Shown piece after piece: positions 33,352 through 43,042 of a stretch of DNA of 64,000 bases. This DNA is from Flavobacterium sp. JAS (GTDB lineage: Bacteria; Bacteroidota; Bacteroidia; Flavobacteriales; Flavobacteriaceae). A program made the position numbers and the translations under genes. Each line of letters begins with the position of its first letter. The first letter of the stretch is position 1. Under the pieces are notes generated by a model. It was given only the letters and a program-made list of their open reading frames with translations. It was not told the origin of the DNA and made no database searches. The DNA is taken from contig NZ_JAJMOX010000012.1 in NCBI RefSeq assembly GCF_020991455.1, positions 62,001 through 126,000 on the forward strand. Direction: 5' to 3'.

Positions 33352-36300
33352 ATGAAAGTTAAAGAACAAGGGCTTTATTTGCCTGAATTTGAACACGACA
33401 ATTGTGGTGCAGGATTTATTTGTAATTTGAATGGTATTAAATCAAATGATATTATTCACAAAGCATTGGATATCTTAATAAAATTGGAACATCGTGGTGC
33501 CGTTAGTTCTGATGGAAGAACTGGAGACGGGGCTGGAATTTTATTCGATATCCCACACGCTTTCTTTAAAAAAGTATGTGATTTTGAAATCCCTGAAACA
33601 CGTGAGTATGCAGTAGGAATGGTTTTTTTACCAAAAAGCAAAAACCAGGTTTCTTTTTGTATGAACGCTTTCGAATCAACTATTAAGGATCAAAATTTAA
33701 AGATTCTTGGTTGGAGAGATGTACCTGTTGAAGTTGAAAATTTAGGGCAGATTGCCGCAGAAAAAGAACCAACAGTTAAACAAGTTTTTGTTAGCAAAAA
33801 CGGTCAGGATTTAACTGAACAAGAATTTAATGCAAAACTTTTTGCAGCTAGAAAAATTGCTGAACACGCTATTAGAGGCTCTAAAACCTCTGAAAGTCAC
33901 ATGTTTTATTTCTCTAGTTTATCGACAACTACCATAATATATAAAGGTCTATTGATGCCGGAAGACATCAGCCGCTATTATGTTGACTTAAAAGATCCAG
34001 ATTTAGTGACTCGTTTGGCGTTAGTTCACCAACGTTTCTCTACAAATACTTTCCCTTCATGGGAGCTAGCTCAACCGTTTAGATATATGTGTCATAATGG
34101 TGAGATTAATACACTTCGTGGAAACGTTAGCCGTATGCGTGCTCGTGAAGAGCTTATGCAAAGCAAAGTTTTTGGCGATGATATCAAAAAACTATTCCCA
34201 ATTATCTTAGAAGGAAAATCAGATTCTGCTTCTATGGATATGGTTGTAGAACTTTTATTAATGACTGGTCGTTCATTGCCTGAAGCGATGATGATGGTTG
34301 TTCCTGAAGCTTGGGAAAAACACCAGACAATGTCTGAGGAGAAAAAAGCATTCTACGAGTTTAACGCTTGTATTATGGAACCTTGGGATGGTCCTGCTTC
34401 TATTCCTTTTACAGATGGTAACGTAATTGGTGCCTTGTTAGACAGAAACGGTTTGCGTCCTTCTCGTTACACCTTAACAAAAAGCGGATTCGTGATCATG
34501 TCATCAGAAATTGGTGTTCTTGATATCGAACCGGAAGATGTAATACAACACGGTCGTCTAGAACCAGGAAAAATGTTCTTGGTTGATATGAACGAAGGTC
34601 GTATTATTGAGGACGAAGAGATTAAAAAAGCAATTGTAACAAAACGTCCGTACAAAGAATGGATCGATGCTAATTTGTTGCCTTTATCTAAAATTCCATA
34701 TACCAATAATCCTACTCCGGTTGAAAAACTTGATTTCTTAACAAGACAACGTTTATTTGGTTATACAATTGAAGATTTAAAAACCATCATTAACCCAATG
34801 GGAGGTCAGGGAGCTGAAGCAATCAGTTCTATGGGTAATGACACACCTTTGGCAGTTTTATCAGACCAACCACAATTGTTGTACAACTATTTCAAACAAT
34901 TATTTGCTCAGGTTACCAATCCGCCTTTGGATGGTATTCGTGAAGAAATTATTACTGATATCAGTTTAGCGATTGGTGGAGATTTCAATATTTTTGAAAT
35001 TGAATCTAAACAATGTAAAAAACTAAAAATCCAAAATCCAGTTATCTCAAACGAGGATTTAGATAAAATAAGAAACATTGATCACGTAGATTTCAAATCG
35101 GCTACCATTTCTACTTTATACAAAATAGAAAAAGGAGTTAACGGTTTAGAGCGCGCACTTGAAAAATGTGTTCAGGCAACTTTTAAAGCAGTTTCTGAAG
35201 GATGTAATATTATTATCCTTTCTGATAGAGGCGTAAGCGAAGAATTAGCTCCAATTCCTATGTTATTGGCTTGTTCTTATATTCACCACTCTTTAAACAT
35301 CTTGCAAGTTCGTTCTAAATTCGGAATCATAATCGAATCTGCAGAACCTCGCGAACCGCATCATTTTGCTTTATTGTTCGGATATGGCGCAAGTGCGATC
35401 AATCCATACATGGTAAACGAAATCATTTACGATCAGGTAGCACAAGGATTCATTACAGGTGTAAAAGCTGATTATGCAGTTGTAAATTACAACAAAGCGA
35501 TCGCAAAAGGAATCGTTAAAATCATGAACAAAATTGGTATCTCTACTTTACATTCGTACAGAGCTGCTCAGATTTTCGAGATTTTAGGTTTAAACAAAAC
35601 ATTTACGTCTAAATATTTCCCTTACACACCTTCAAGAATCGAAGGAATTGGTTTGATCGAAGTAGAAAAAGAAGTGAAGAAACGTTTCCAAAAAGCATTT
35701 CCAAATTCAAAAGTTGCAAGCTTACTTCCTCTTGAAATTGGAGGTATTTACAGATGGAGACGTGGCGGTGAAAAACACATGTTTAATCCAACAACTATTG
35801 CTAAATTACAACAGGCAGTTCGTTTAAACAGTCCTGAAAGTTATAAAGAATACTCTAATATGGTCAATGAGCAAAGCTCTAACTTAATGACTATTAGAGG
35901 AATGTTTGAATTCAATAATTTAGATCCAATTTCTATTGACGAAGTAGAACCTTGGACCGAAATTGTGAAGAAATTCAAAACAGGTGCAATGTCTTACGGA
36001 TCTATCAGTAGAGAAGCACACGAGAATCTTGCGATTGCCATGAACAGAATTGGCGGAAAAAGTAACTCTGGAGAAGGTGGAGAAGATCCAAAACGTTTCC
36101 AGAAAGAAATTAACGGAGATTCCAGAAATAGTGCCATCAAACAAGTTGCATCAGGACGTTTTGGTGTTTCGATCAACTATTTGACAAACGCTAAAGAGAT
36201 TCAGATTAAAATGGCTCAAGGAGCAAAACCTGGTGAAGGTGGTCAGCTTCCTGGAGAAAAAGTGGTGCCTTGGATTGCCGAAACCAGAAACTCTACACCT

Positions 36301-37869
36301 TATGTAGGTTTGATTTCGCCTCCGCCACATCACGATATTTATTCTATTGAGGATTTATCTCAGTTGATTTATGATTTGAAAAATGCGAATCGTGAAGCAC
36401 GTATCAACGTAAAATTAGTTTCTGAAGTTGGAGTTGGAACAATTGCTGCCGGTGTTGCAAAAGCAAAAGCTGACGTTATCCTGATTTCTGGTTATGATGG
36501 AGGAACTGGTGCTGCACCACTTACTTCATTACAACACACAGGAATTCCGTGGGAACTTGGTTTAGCCGAAGCACAACAAACTTTGATCTTAAATGATTTA
36601 AGAAGTCGTGTAGTTCTTGAATGTGACGGACAATTAAAAACAGGTCGTGACGTAGCAATCGCTGCATTATTAGGAGCGGAAGAATTTGGTTTTGCAACTG
36701 CGCCACTTGTAGCTTCGGGATGTATTATGATGAGAGCTTGTCACTTAAATACTTGCCCGGTTGGTATTGCAACTCAGGATCCTGAATTGAGAAAAAATTT
36801 CAAAGGAACTCCGGAGCACGTCATCAACTTCATGTATTTTATTGCTGAGGAATTAAGAGAAATCATGGCACAATTAGGTTTCAGAACTTTAAAAGAAATG
36901 GTTGGTCAATCACAAAAATTAAATGTGAATAAAGCGATCAAACATTACAAAGCCAATGGTTTAGATTTATCATCAATTTTATACAAACCGGAAAAAGCTA
37001 AAACGGTTCCAAATCACAATACAACTGAACAAGATCACGATTTAGAAAACGTATTGGATTTTGCGATTATCAAAGAAGCGATTCCGTCTATTTATAGAAA
37101 AGAAAAAACAAGAGTTACGTTTAAAATTAAAAATACAGACCGTTCTGTAGGTGCCATTTTGAGTAATGAAATCTCAAAAATATATGGCGCACAAGGTTTA
37201 CCTGACGACACTATTTTAGTTGATTTTGAAGGTTCTGCCGGACAAAGTTTTGGTGCTTTTGCAACAAACGGATTGTCGTTTAAGATTCACGGAAACTGTA
37301 ATGATTATTTAGGAAAAGGTCTTTCCGGAGGAAAATTGATTATCAAGGTCCCTCCTACTGCAACCTTCAAACCTGAAGAAAACATCATTATTGGAAACGT
37401 TGCCCTTTACGGAGCTATTACCGGAGAGGCATATATTAATGGAATGGCCGGAGAGCGTTTCTGTGTAAGAAATTCTGGAGCAACAGCAGTTGTTGAAGGA
37501 ATTGGAGATCACGGATGCGAGTACATGACAGGTGGTACCGTAGTTGTTTTAGGAAAAACAGGAAGAAACTTCGCTGCTGGTATGAGCGGTGGTGTAGCTT
37601 ATGTTTATGATCCAAATCAAAAATTCGATTCAACTTTATGTAACATGGAAATGGTTGCATTTGATCCGATGGAAGAGGAAGACGTTACAAAACTAAAACG
37701 ATTGATCAAAAACCATTCATTGTACACCAGCAGTCCATTAGCAAAAAGAATTTTAGCAGACTGGGAAAATGAACAAAACAATTTCGTAAAAGTAATGCCA
37801 ACTGATTACAAAAAAGCATTACAACGAATTGCAGAAGAGAAAAAAATAGAAGAATTAATAGCTGACTAA
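33352..37869 (+). CDS. gltB: Glutamate synthase large subunit
   Basis: A 1505-residue enzyme that makes glutamate from glutamine and 2-oxoglutarate. Order: class II glutamine amidotransferase domain with nucleophile Cys18 (EHDNCGAGF), exposed after removal of a short propeptide; central domain; FMN/2-oxoglutarate synthase domain (KSNSGEGGEDPKRF); the iron-sulfur cysteines in CIMMRACHLNTCPVG; C-terminal GXGXG-type beta-helix (LGKGLSGGKLII, MAGERFCVRNSGATAVVEG). Start set by promoter and by the position of the cysteine. gltD follows 137 bases on. Confidence 0.97.
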   Translation: MKVKEQGLYLPEFEHDNCGAGFICNLNGIKSNDIIHKALDILIKLEHRGAVSSDGRTGDGAGILFDIPHAFFKKVCDFEIPETREYAVGMVFLPKSKNQVSFCMNAFESTIKDQNLKILGWRDVPVEVENLGQIAAEKEPTVKQVFVSKNGQDLTEQEFNAKLFAARKIAEHAIRGSKTSESHMFYFSSLSTTTIIYKGLLMPEDISRYYVDLKDPDLVTRLALVHQRFSTNTFPSWELAQPFRYMCHNGEINTLRGNVSRMRAREELMQSKVFGDDIKKLFPIILEGKSDSASMDMVVELLLMTGRSLPEAMMMVVPEAWEKHQTMSEEKKAFYEFNACIMEPWDGPASIPFTDGNVIGALLDRNGLRPSRYTLTKSGFVIMSSEIGVLDIEPEDVIQHGRLEPGKMFLVDMNEGRIIEDEEIKKAIVTKRPYKEWIDANLLPLSKIPYTNNPTPVEKLDFLTRQRLFGYTIEDLKTIINPMGGQGAEAISSMGNDTPLAVLSDQPQLLYNYFKQLFAQVTNPPLDGIREEIITDISLAIGGDFNIFEIESKQCKKLKIQNPVISNEDLDKIRNIDHVDFKSATISTLYKIEKGVNGLERALEKCVQATFKAVSEGCNIIILSDRGVSEELAPIPMLLACSYIHHSLNILQVRSKFGIIIESAEPREPHHFALLFGYGASAINPYMVNEIIYDQVAQGFITGVKADYAVVNYNKAIAKGIVKIMNKIGISTLHSYRAAQIFEILGLNKTFTSKYFPYTPSRIEGIGLIEVEKEVKKRFQKAFPNSKVASLLPLEIGGIYRWRRGGEKHMFNPTTIAKLQQAVRLNSPESYKEYSNMVNEQSSNLMTIRGMFEFNNLDPISIDEVEPWTEIVKKFKTGAMSYGSISREAHENLAIAMNRIGGKSNSGEGGEDPKRFQKEINGDSRNSAIKQVASGRFGVSINYLTNAKEIQIKMAQGAKPGEGGQLPGEKVVPWIAETRNSTPYVGLISPPPHHDIYSIEDLSQLIYDLKNANREARINVKLVSEVGVGTIAAGVAKAKADVILISGYDGGTGAAPLTSLQHTGIPWELGLAEAQQTLILNDLRSRVVLECDGQLKTGRDVAIAALLGAEEFGFATAPLVASGCIMMRACHLNTCPVGIATQDPELRKNFKGTPEHVINFMYFIAEELREIMAQLGFRTLKEMVGQSQKLNVNKAIKHYKANGLDLSSILYKPEKAKTVPNHNTTEQDHDLENVLDFAIIKEAIPSIYRKEKTRVTFKIKNTDRSVGAILSNEISKIYGAQGLPDDTILVDFEGSAGQSFGAFATNGLSFKIHGNCNDYLGKGLSGGKLIIKVPPTATFKPEENIIIGNVALYGAITGEAYINGMAGERFCVRNSGATAVVEGIGDHGCEYMTGGTVVVLGKTGRNFAAGMSGGVAYVYDPNQKFDSTLCNMEMVAFDPMEEEDVTKLKRLIKNHSLYTSSPLAKRILADWENEQNNFVKVMPTDYKKALQRIAEEKKIEELIAD

Positions 37870-37875
37870 ATGATT

Positions 37876-37975
37876 GTAGATTTTAGAGTTCAGATTTTAG
37901 ATTAATAAACTTTGTCTTCCTGAGCGAAGTCGAAGTATTGAAATTGGAATTTGGAATTTAAAAGATTGGAATTTT
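37876..37975. repeat. Cluster of dispersed repeat words between gltB and gltD
   Basis: Three unrelated words lie in a row: TGTAGATTTTAGAGTTCAGA (from 37876), CCTGAGCGAAGTCGAAG (37919-37935) and repeated TTGGAATTTGGAATTT (37943-37971). The first two words also occur, in the same order, at 42658-42712 and 42851-42905. The third occurs at 19320-19352 and, as its complement, around 50480-50512. Confidence 0.7.
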
Positions 37976-38006
37976 AAAACATCATTTAGATTTAATTAAA
38001 AATGTC

Positions 38007-39461
38007 ATGGGTAAAATAGGGGGATTTAAAGAATATAACAGAGCTGACGAAAGTAATTTAGCAGTTGCAGAACGTGTTTCGAACTACAACGAATTTACTA
38101 TTCCGTTAGCAAAAGATAAAATAAAAGAACAAGGTTCGAGATGTATGGATTGTGGAATTCCTTTTTGCCACAGTTCTTGTCCATTAGGAAATTTAATTCC
38201 TGATTTCAACGACATGGTGCATCAGGAAGAATGGCAAAGCGCGTTAGAGATTTTACAATCTACTAATAACTTTCCGGAATTTACAGGACGCTTATGCCCT
38301 GCTCCATGTGAGAAATCATGTGTATTAGGAATCATTAAAGAACCGGTTGCAATCGAAAACATCGAGAAAAACATCATCGAAAGAGGTTTTGCCGAAGGTT
38401 GGATTAAACCACAACCACCAAAAAAGAGAACAGGGAAAACTGTTGCTGTTGTTGGTTCAGGTCCTGCAGGTTTAGCAGCGGCTCAACAATTAAACAGAGC
38501 AGGTCATACTGTAACTGTTTTTGAAAGAGATAATGCTATTGGAGGTTTATTACGTTACGGAATTCCGAATTTCAAATTAGAAAAAGGAATCATCGACAGA
38601 CGTGTTGCCATCCTTGAAGCTGAAGGAATCACTTTTAAAACTGATGTAAATGTTGGAGTAAACTTTAGTGTTGAAGAACTAAATGCTTTTGATTCTATCG
38701 TATTATGTGGTGGAGCAACAGAAAGAAGAAGTTTGCCAACTAAAGGAATCGAAAGCAAAGGCGTTGTTCAGGCAATGGATTTCTTGACACAACAAACTAA
38801 AGTTTTATACGGGGAATCAATTCCAGATCAGGTTAAAGCGACCGGAAAAGATGTAATTGTAATTGGTGGTGGAGATACAGGTTCTGACTGCGTTGGAACT
38901 TCAAACAGACACGGAGCTAAATCTGTAACTAATTTTGAGATTTTACCAAAACCTCCAGTTGGAAGAAGCGAATCGACTCCTTGGCCTTTCTGGCCGTTGC
39001 AGTTGAAAACTTCGTCTTCTCACGAAGAAGGTTGCGACAGAAACTGGTTAATCAACACTAAAGAATTCCTTGCTAACGAAAAAGGAGAATTAGTAGGATT
39101 AAAAACCGTTGAGGTGCAATGGAAAATGACTCCTGGTCAGCGTCCTGAATTAATTGAAAAAGAAGGTTCAGAGAAAATCTGGCCTTGCGATTTAGCTTTA
39201 TTGGCTTTAGGATTTACGGGTCCGGAGAAAACTTTAAGCGAGCAATTAGGACTAGAAATTGATATGAGAAGCAACTATAAAGCAACAAATTATCAAACGA
39301 ATGTACCGCACATTTTCACTGCCGGTGATATGCGAAGAGGACAATCGTTAATTGTATGGGCTATTTCAGAAGGTCGCGAAGCAGCAAGAGAAGTAGATAT
39401 GTTCTTAATGGGCTCTACCAACCTGCCAACCAAAGGAAACGGGGACTTACCAAGTCTTTAG
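38007..39461 (+). CDS. gltD: Glutamate synthase small subunit
   Basis: A 484-residue flavoprotein that passes electrons from NAD(P)H to GltB. The N-terminal ferredoxin-like domain has CMDCGIPFCHSSCPLGNLIP and CPAPCEKSC (4Fe-4S ligands). FAD binding: VAVVGSGPAGLAAAQQLNRAG near residue 150; NAD(P)H binding: VIVIGGGDTGSDCVG near 290; FAD closing motif FTAGDMRRGQSLIVWAISEGREAA near 445. Probably in an operon with gltB. Confidence 0.97.
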   Translation: MGKIGGFKEYNRADESNLAVAERVSNYNEFTIPLAKDKIKEQGSRCMDCGIPFCHSSCPLGNLIPDFNDMVHQEEWQSALEILQSTNNFPEFTGRLCPAPCEKSCVLGIIKEPVAIENIEKNIIERGFAEGWIKPQPPKKRTGKTVAVVGSGPAGLAAAQQLNRAGHTVTVFERDNAIGGLLRYGIPNFKLEKGIIDRRVAILEAEGITFKTDVNVGVNFSVEELNAFDSIVLCGGATERRSLPTKGIESKGVVQAMDFLTQQTKVLYGESIPDQVKATGKDVIVIGGGDTGSDCVGTSNRHGAKSVTNFEILPKPPVGRSESTPWPFWPLQLKTSSSHEEGCDRNWLINTKEFLANEKGELVGLKTVEVQWKMTPGQRPELIEKEGSEKIWPCDLALLALGFTGPEKTLSEQLGLEIDMRSNYKATNYQTNVPHIFTAGDMRRGQSLIVWAISEGREAAREVDMFLMGSTNLPTKGNGDLPSL

Positions 39462-39587
39462 TTTTTGAGTTACTAAGATGCTAAATTGCTGAGGTTCTAA
39501 GTTTTTCTTACTTCCTTCATCTTAAAATAACTTAAAAAATCAAGAATTATCAGGTAGTCTTTAAACCTTATAACACACAACTAACAG

Positions 39588-39618
39588 AAGCCCCTGAATT
39601 AATTCAGGGGCTTTTTTT
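39588..39618 (+). terminator. Intrinsic terminator of gltD
   Basis: AAGCCCCTGAATT (39588-39600) is followed at once by its complement (39601-39613) and a T-run. Confidence 0.92.
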
Positions 39619-39737
39619 CGCCACGAATTTCACGAATTTTCTCTAATTTTTATTGTTAGAGTTTTACTATGCGCAAGTTTAATTAGTGAAAATTCGTGAC
39701 CCGAGCGATAGCGAACAGGCGAAGCAAATTCGTGGCG
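39619..39737. repeat. GCCACGAATT family element interrupted by a 27-base insert
   Basis: Left arm CGCCACGAATTTCACGAATT from 39619. The right arm AATTAGTGAAAATTCGTGA (39681-39699) is broken by 27 GC-rich bases (39700-39726, containing GAGCGATAGCGAAC) and then continues AATTCGTGGCG (39727-39737). The insert resembles the CCTGAGCGAAGTCGAAG words elsewhere in the window. Confidence 0.8.
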
Positions 39738-39905
39738 AAAAAAAATAAATAATCTGCGCAAATCCTTTAACCTGTGGCAAAATCTTAGTACCTTAGAACC
39801 TCAGCAACTTAGAACCTAAAGAGAATTTTACAAAAATTCGAAATAAACCACTTTTTGTTTAAAAACAAACAATTTGTTACAATTTGTTATTTTTCTACAA
39901 AAAAT

Positions 39906-39935
39906 TTGTCGTTAGTCAAAAGAGTAATAAATTTG
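39906..39935 (+). promoter_or_regulatory. lysA promoter (-33 TTG, -7 TAAATTTG)
   Basis: TTG at 39906-39908 and TAAATTTG at 39928-39935 with a 19-base spacer, 18 bases upstream of the ATG: a close match to the Bacteroidota promoter. Confidence 0.7.
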
Positions 39936-39953
39936 TCCAAAATAGTTTAAAAA

Positions 39954-41177
39954 ATGCAAGCAAAAGATTTACTGCAGTTAGCAGACCAATTTGGAAGTCC
40001 ATTATATGTTTATGATGCCGAAAAAATCCAATCTCAGTACAATAGGTTAACTAAAGCTTTCTCTAAGGTAGAAAACTTGAGAGTTAATTATGCCATGAAG
40101 GCATTGTCAAACGTTGCGATTCTTCAGTTATTAAAGAACATGGGGTCTGGCTTAGATACTGTATCAATTCAAGAAGTTTTATTGGGACTTCATGCTGGCT
40201 ATGATCCTGACAAAATCTTTTTTACACCAAACGGAGTTTCTCTTGAAGAAATCGAAGAGGTTGCCGCAATGGGTGTACAAATCAATATTGACAACTTATC
40301 TATTCTGGAGCAATTCGGGACAAAATATCCACAAATTCCGGTATGTATTCGTATCAATCCGCACGTAATGGCCGGTGGAAATGCTAATATTTCGGTAGGA
40401 CATATCGATAGTAAATTCGGAATTTCGGTACATCAAATACCGCATATCTTGCGAATTGTCGAGAATACAAAAATGAGTATTGTTGGAATTCACATGCACA
40501 CAGGATCTGATATTCTTGATATCGAAGTATTCTTGTATGCAGCTGAAATCTTGTTTGACACGGCAAAACACTTCAAAAATCTAGAGTTTTTAGATTTCGG
40601 AAGCGGATTCAAAGTTCCTTACAAAAAAGACGATATCGAAACAGACATTGAAGAATTAGGTAAAAAATTATCAAAAAGATTCAATGCTTTCTGTACAGAA
40701 TACGGTAAAGATTTAACACTGATTTTCGAACCAGGAAAATTCTTGGTGAGCGAAGCAGGTTTCTTCTTAGCAAAAGTAAACGTTGTAAAACAAACAACCT
40801 CAACAGTTTTCGCAGGAATCGACAGTGGTTTCAACCACTTAATCCGTCCGATGTTTTACGGTTCACAACACTATATTGAAAACATTTCTAATCCTAAAGG
40901 AAAAGAGCGTTTTTACTCTGTTGTAGGATACATTTGCGAAACAGATACTTTTGCCAACAATCGCAAAATTTCGGAAATTACTGAAGGTGATATTTTAGCT
41001 TTCAGAAACGCTGGAGCATATTGTTTCTCAATGTCTTCAAACTACAATTCAAGATACAAACCAGCTGAGGTTTTATGGAAAGACGGACAAGGAATCTTGA
41101 TTCGTCAACACGAAACATTCGAAGATTTGCTTAAAAATCAAATTCCGTTGCCACAAGAAGTTGCTGCAACAGTTTAA
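39954..41177 (+). CDS. lysA: Diaminopimelate decarboxylase
   Basis: A 407-residue fold-type III PLP enzyme that makes L-lysine from meso-diaminopimelate. VNYAMKALSN (PLP lysine near residue 47), HVMAGGNANISVGHIDSKFGI, GIHMHTGSDI, FLDFGSGFKVPY, IFEPGKFLVSEAG and CETDTFANN mark the family. Length is normal. The last eight codons and the terminator are present again 1420 bases downstream. Confidence 0.96.
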   Translation: MQAKDLLQLADQFGSPLYVYDAEKIQSQYNRLTKAFSKVENLRVNYAMKALSNVAILQLLKNMGSGLDTVSIQEVLLGLHAGYDPDKIFFTPNGVSLEEIEEVAAMGVQINIDNLSILEQFGTKYPQIPVCIRINPHVMAGGNANISVGHIDSKFGISVHQIPHILRIVENTKMSIVGIHMHTGSDILDIEVFLYAAEILFDTAKHFKNLEFLDFGSGFKVPYKKDDIETDIEELGKKLSKRFNAFCTEYGKDLTLIFEPGKFLVSEAGFFLAKVNVVKQTTSTVFAGIDSGFNHLIRPMFYGSQHYIENISNPKGKERFYSVVGYICETDTFANNRKISEITEGDILAFRNAGAYCFSMSSNYNSRYKPAEVLWKDGQGILIRQHETFEDLLKNQIPLPQEVAATV

Positions 41178-41231
41178 AATAAAAAAAAAGAGAATATCTA
41201 TTGAATCCCGTTTCTTAATTGAAGCGGGATT
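41152..41231 (+). repeat. lysA tail plus terminator, original copy of a direct repeat
   Basis: About 80 bases covering the last codons of lysA and its terminator are repeated at 42572-42651 with two differences (A41171/G42591 and G41224/A42644). The two copies bracket the aldo/keto reductase gene. Confidence 0.92.
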
Positions 41232-41238
41232 TTTTTTA
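41204..41238 (+). terminator. Intrinsic terminator of lysA
   Basis: AATCCCGTTTC (41204-41214) pairs with GAAGCGGGATT (41221-41231), one G-T pair, loop TTAATT, then Ts. Confidence 0.9.
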
Positions 41239-41467
41239 TTACAACAAAAATTCAGAAAATCTATTGAATTTTTCTAAAAAAAACAATTCAAAAGGATCCT
41301 AAAAAATGGTTTCCATAATTGTCCCTTTCGTTGCAAAATCAATCTGTTTTTTTCATAATTTCGTTTTTAATTGTCAGAAAAAACACAAGTCATTTTTACA
41401 CAACTAATTACAAAACAGAATTTTGACTTTATTTTTCAAATAAATTCATAATCTTAAAAACTTAAAT

Positions 41468-42490
41468 ATGAAATACAAACAATTAGGAAATTCCGGCTTA
41501 ATTGTATCTGAGCTTTGCCTTGGAACAATGACGTTTGGACAAGGAGAACATTTTGGATTTCAATCCACAATAGACGAAAAAAAAGCAGCCGAACTAGTCG
41601 ATAGCGCAATTGATAATGGCATTAACTTTTTTGATACCGCGGACGGCTACGGAAATGGACAAAGTGAAATTATTCTTGGAAAGGTTTTAAACAAAAAAAG
41701 AAAAGATGTCTTAATTACCACCAAATTATCTTTTAGAACAGGAGAACAGGCTTTTAATGCCGGTGTAAATTCTAAACATATTATTGAGCAATGCCACAAT
41801 AGTCTAAAAAATTTGCAAACTGATTACCTTGATGTTTTGTTACTCCATAATGATGATCCCATTACCCCAATTGATGAAACTTTGAAAGCTTTAGAAAACT
41901 TAGTTCAGCAAGGCAAAGTTAGGTATATTGGATTTTCTAATTATCAAGCCTGGAAAGCAGCTGCCATGACGCAGCGCCAAAAAGATCTACATTACAGCCC
42001 TTTTGTAGCATCGCAAATGCACTACTCTATTTTAAATCGAGAGGTTGAACGTGAAATAATCCCCATGAGTTTGCATTATGGAATCGGAATGATGGTTTGG
42101 TCGCCTTTAAGCAGTGGCTTCTTGACAGGAAAATACACAAGAGACAATCCAAATCCTAAAGACAGCCGACTAAACAACTTTGACCTCGGACTTTTTGATA
42201 GAGAACTTGGATATACTGTTATTGACAAATTAACCGAAATTGCAAAACGTCACAATACCACTGTTACTGCAATTTCTTTAAGTTGGCTATTAACAAAAAA
42301 AGTAGTTTCTTCTGTTATTATTGGCGTTAGCAAAACCGAACAATTAAAAGAAAACCTAGCCTGTCAGGAAATTCAACTAAGCGAAAAAGAGATCAGTGAA
42401 ATTGACGAACTAACAAAATTAGAACCAAAATATCCAGCAACATTTATTAATCTTCAAGATCCTATTTTATTGAATGCGAAAACAAAGTAA
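41468..42490 (+). CDS. Aldo/keto reductase
   Basis: A 340-residue NADPH-dependent oxidoreductase of the TIM-barrel aldo/keto family. The catalytic tetrad is visible: Asp and Tyr in FFDTADGYGNGQSE near residues 55-60, Lys in LITTKLSF near 85 and His in VLLLHNDD near 125. The C-terminal NADPH site reads SSVIIGVSKTEQLKENL. Substrate unknown. It sits between duplicated lysA tails, suggesting that it entered this site as an insertion. Confidence 0.93.
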   Translation: MKYKQLGNSGLIVSELCLGTMTFGQGEHFGFQSTIDEKKAAELVDSAIDNGINFFDTADGYGNGQSEIILGKVLNKKRKDVLITTKLSFRTGEQAFNAGVNSKHIIEQCHNSLKNLQTDYLDVLLLHNDDPITPIDETLKALENLVQQGKVRYIGFSNYQAWKAAAMTQRQKDLHYSPFVASQMHYSILNREVEREIIPMSLHYGIGMMVWSPLSSGFLTGKYTRDNPNPKDSRLNNFDLGLFDRELGYTVIDKLTEIAKRHNTTVTAISLSWLLTKKVVSSVIIGVSKTEQLKENLACQEIQLSEKEISEIDELTKLEPKYPATFINLQDPILLNAKTK

Positions 42491-42571
42491 ACCTGTTCGG
42501 TAGATTTTAACACTTACCAAACTTGCTCTTTTAAACTCTGAAACTTAATAATTAGTATATCTTTTGATTGT

Positions 42572-42651
42572 CACAAGAAGTTGCTGCAACGGTTTAAAAT
42601 AAAAAAAAAGAGAATATCTATTGAATCCCGTTTCTTAATTGAAACGGGATT
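42572..42651 (+). repeat. Second copy of the lysA tail and terminator
   Basis: Begins CACAAGAAGTTGCTGCAAC, the end of lysA, and ends with a perfect CCCGTTTC/GAAACGGG terminator stem. It is out of context: no lysA gene precedes it. A third, terminator-only version is at 42818-42850. Confidence 0.92.
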
Positions 42652-43002
42652 TTTTTATTGTAGATTTTAGAGTTCAAATTTATACTTGTCAGGCTTAGCT
42701 ATCCCGTATCCCACAAGGTTTACCGCCTAGTTTGTCATTTCAACGTAAGGAGAAATCCTCGCAAGAAGCTCCACAAAGTATATCATACTAAGATTAAAAA
42801 AGAAAGAATATCACTTTAATCCGTTTTTTAATTGAAACGGGATTTTTTTATTGTAGATTTTAGAGTTCGAATTTATGCTTGTCAGGCTGAGCAATTCGAG
42901 AGCCCAAAAGGTTTACCGCCTAGTTTGTCATTTCGACGTAAGGAGAAATCCTCGCAAGAAGCTCCACAAAGTATATCACACCAAGATTGAAAAAGAAAGA
43001 AA
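42640..43002. repeat. Tandem duplication (193-base offset) ahead of the GIY-YIG gene
   Basis: Two similar blocks, about 42640-42809 and 42833-43002, each contain: end of the lysA-type terminator, TGTAGATTTTAGAGTTC, a CTTGTCAGGCTGAGC-like word, GTTTACCGCCTAG and the 34-base GTCATTTCGACG word. The spacing between matching bases is 193. Confidence 0.88.
42925..42958. repeat. Left 34-base inverted repeat of the GIY-YIG element
   Basis: TTGTCATTTCGACGTAAGGA plus 14 further bases ending CTCGCAAG. It is exactly complementary to 43395-43428 on the other side of the GIY-YIG gene. A one-mismatch direct copy is at 42732-42765. Confidence 0.93.
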
Positions 43003-43042
43003 AATCTTAAAATTAAATTCTAACTTTAACCAAAAAATTAAA

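Larger units (their letters stand above)
39481..39812. repeat. Outer inverted repeat around the gltD-lysA spacer
   Basis: CTAAATTGCTGAGGTTCTAAG (split as 39481-39501) matches the complement of 39792-39812 at 20 of 21 positions. Between the arms lie the gltD terminator and a GCCACGAATT-family element, so this is another nested arrangement. Confidence 0.8.

Noticed and set aside
42875..43042. N-terminal extension of the GIY-YIG frame
   Set aside because: The extra codons run through the tandem repeat and 34-base palindrome; the conserved domain begins soon after ATG 43043.
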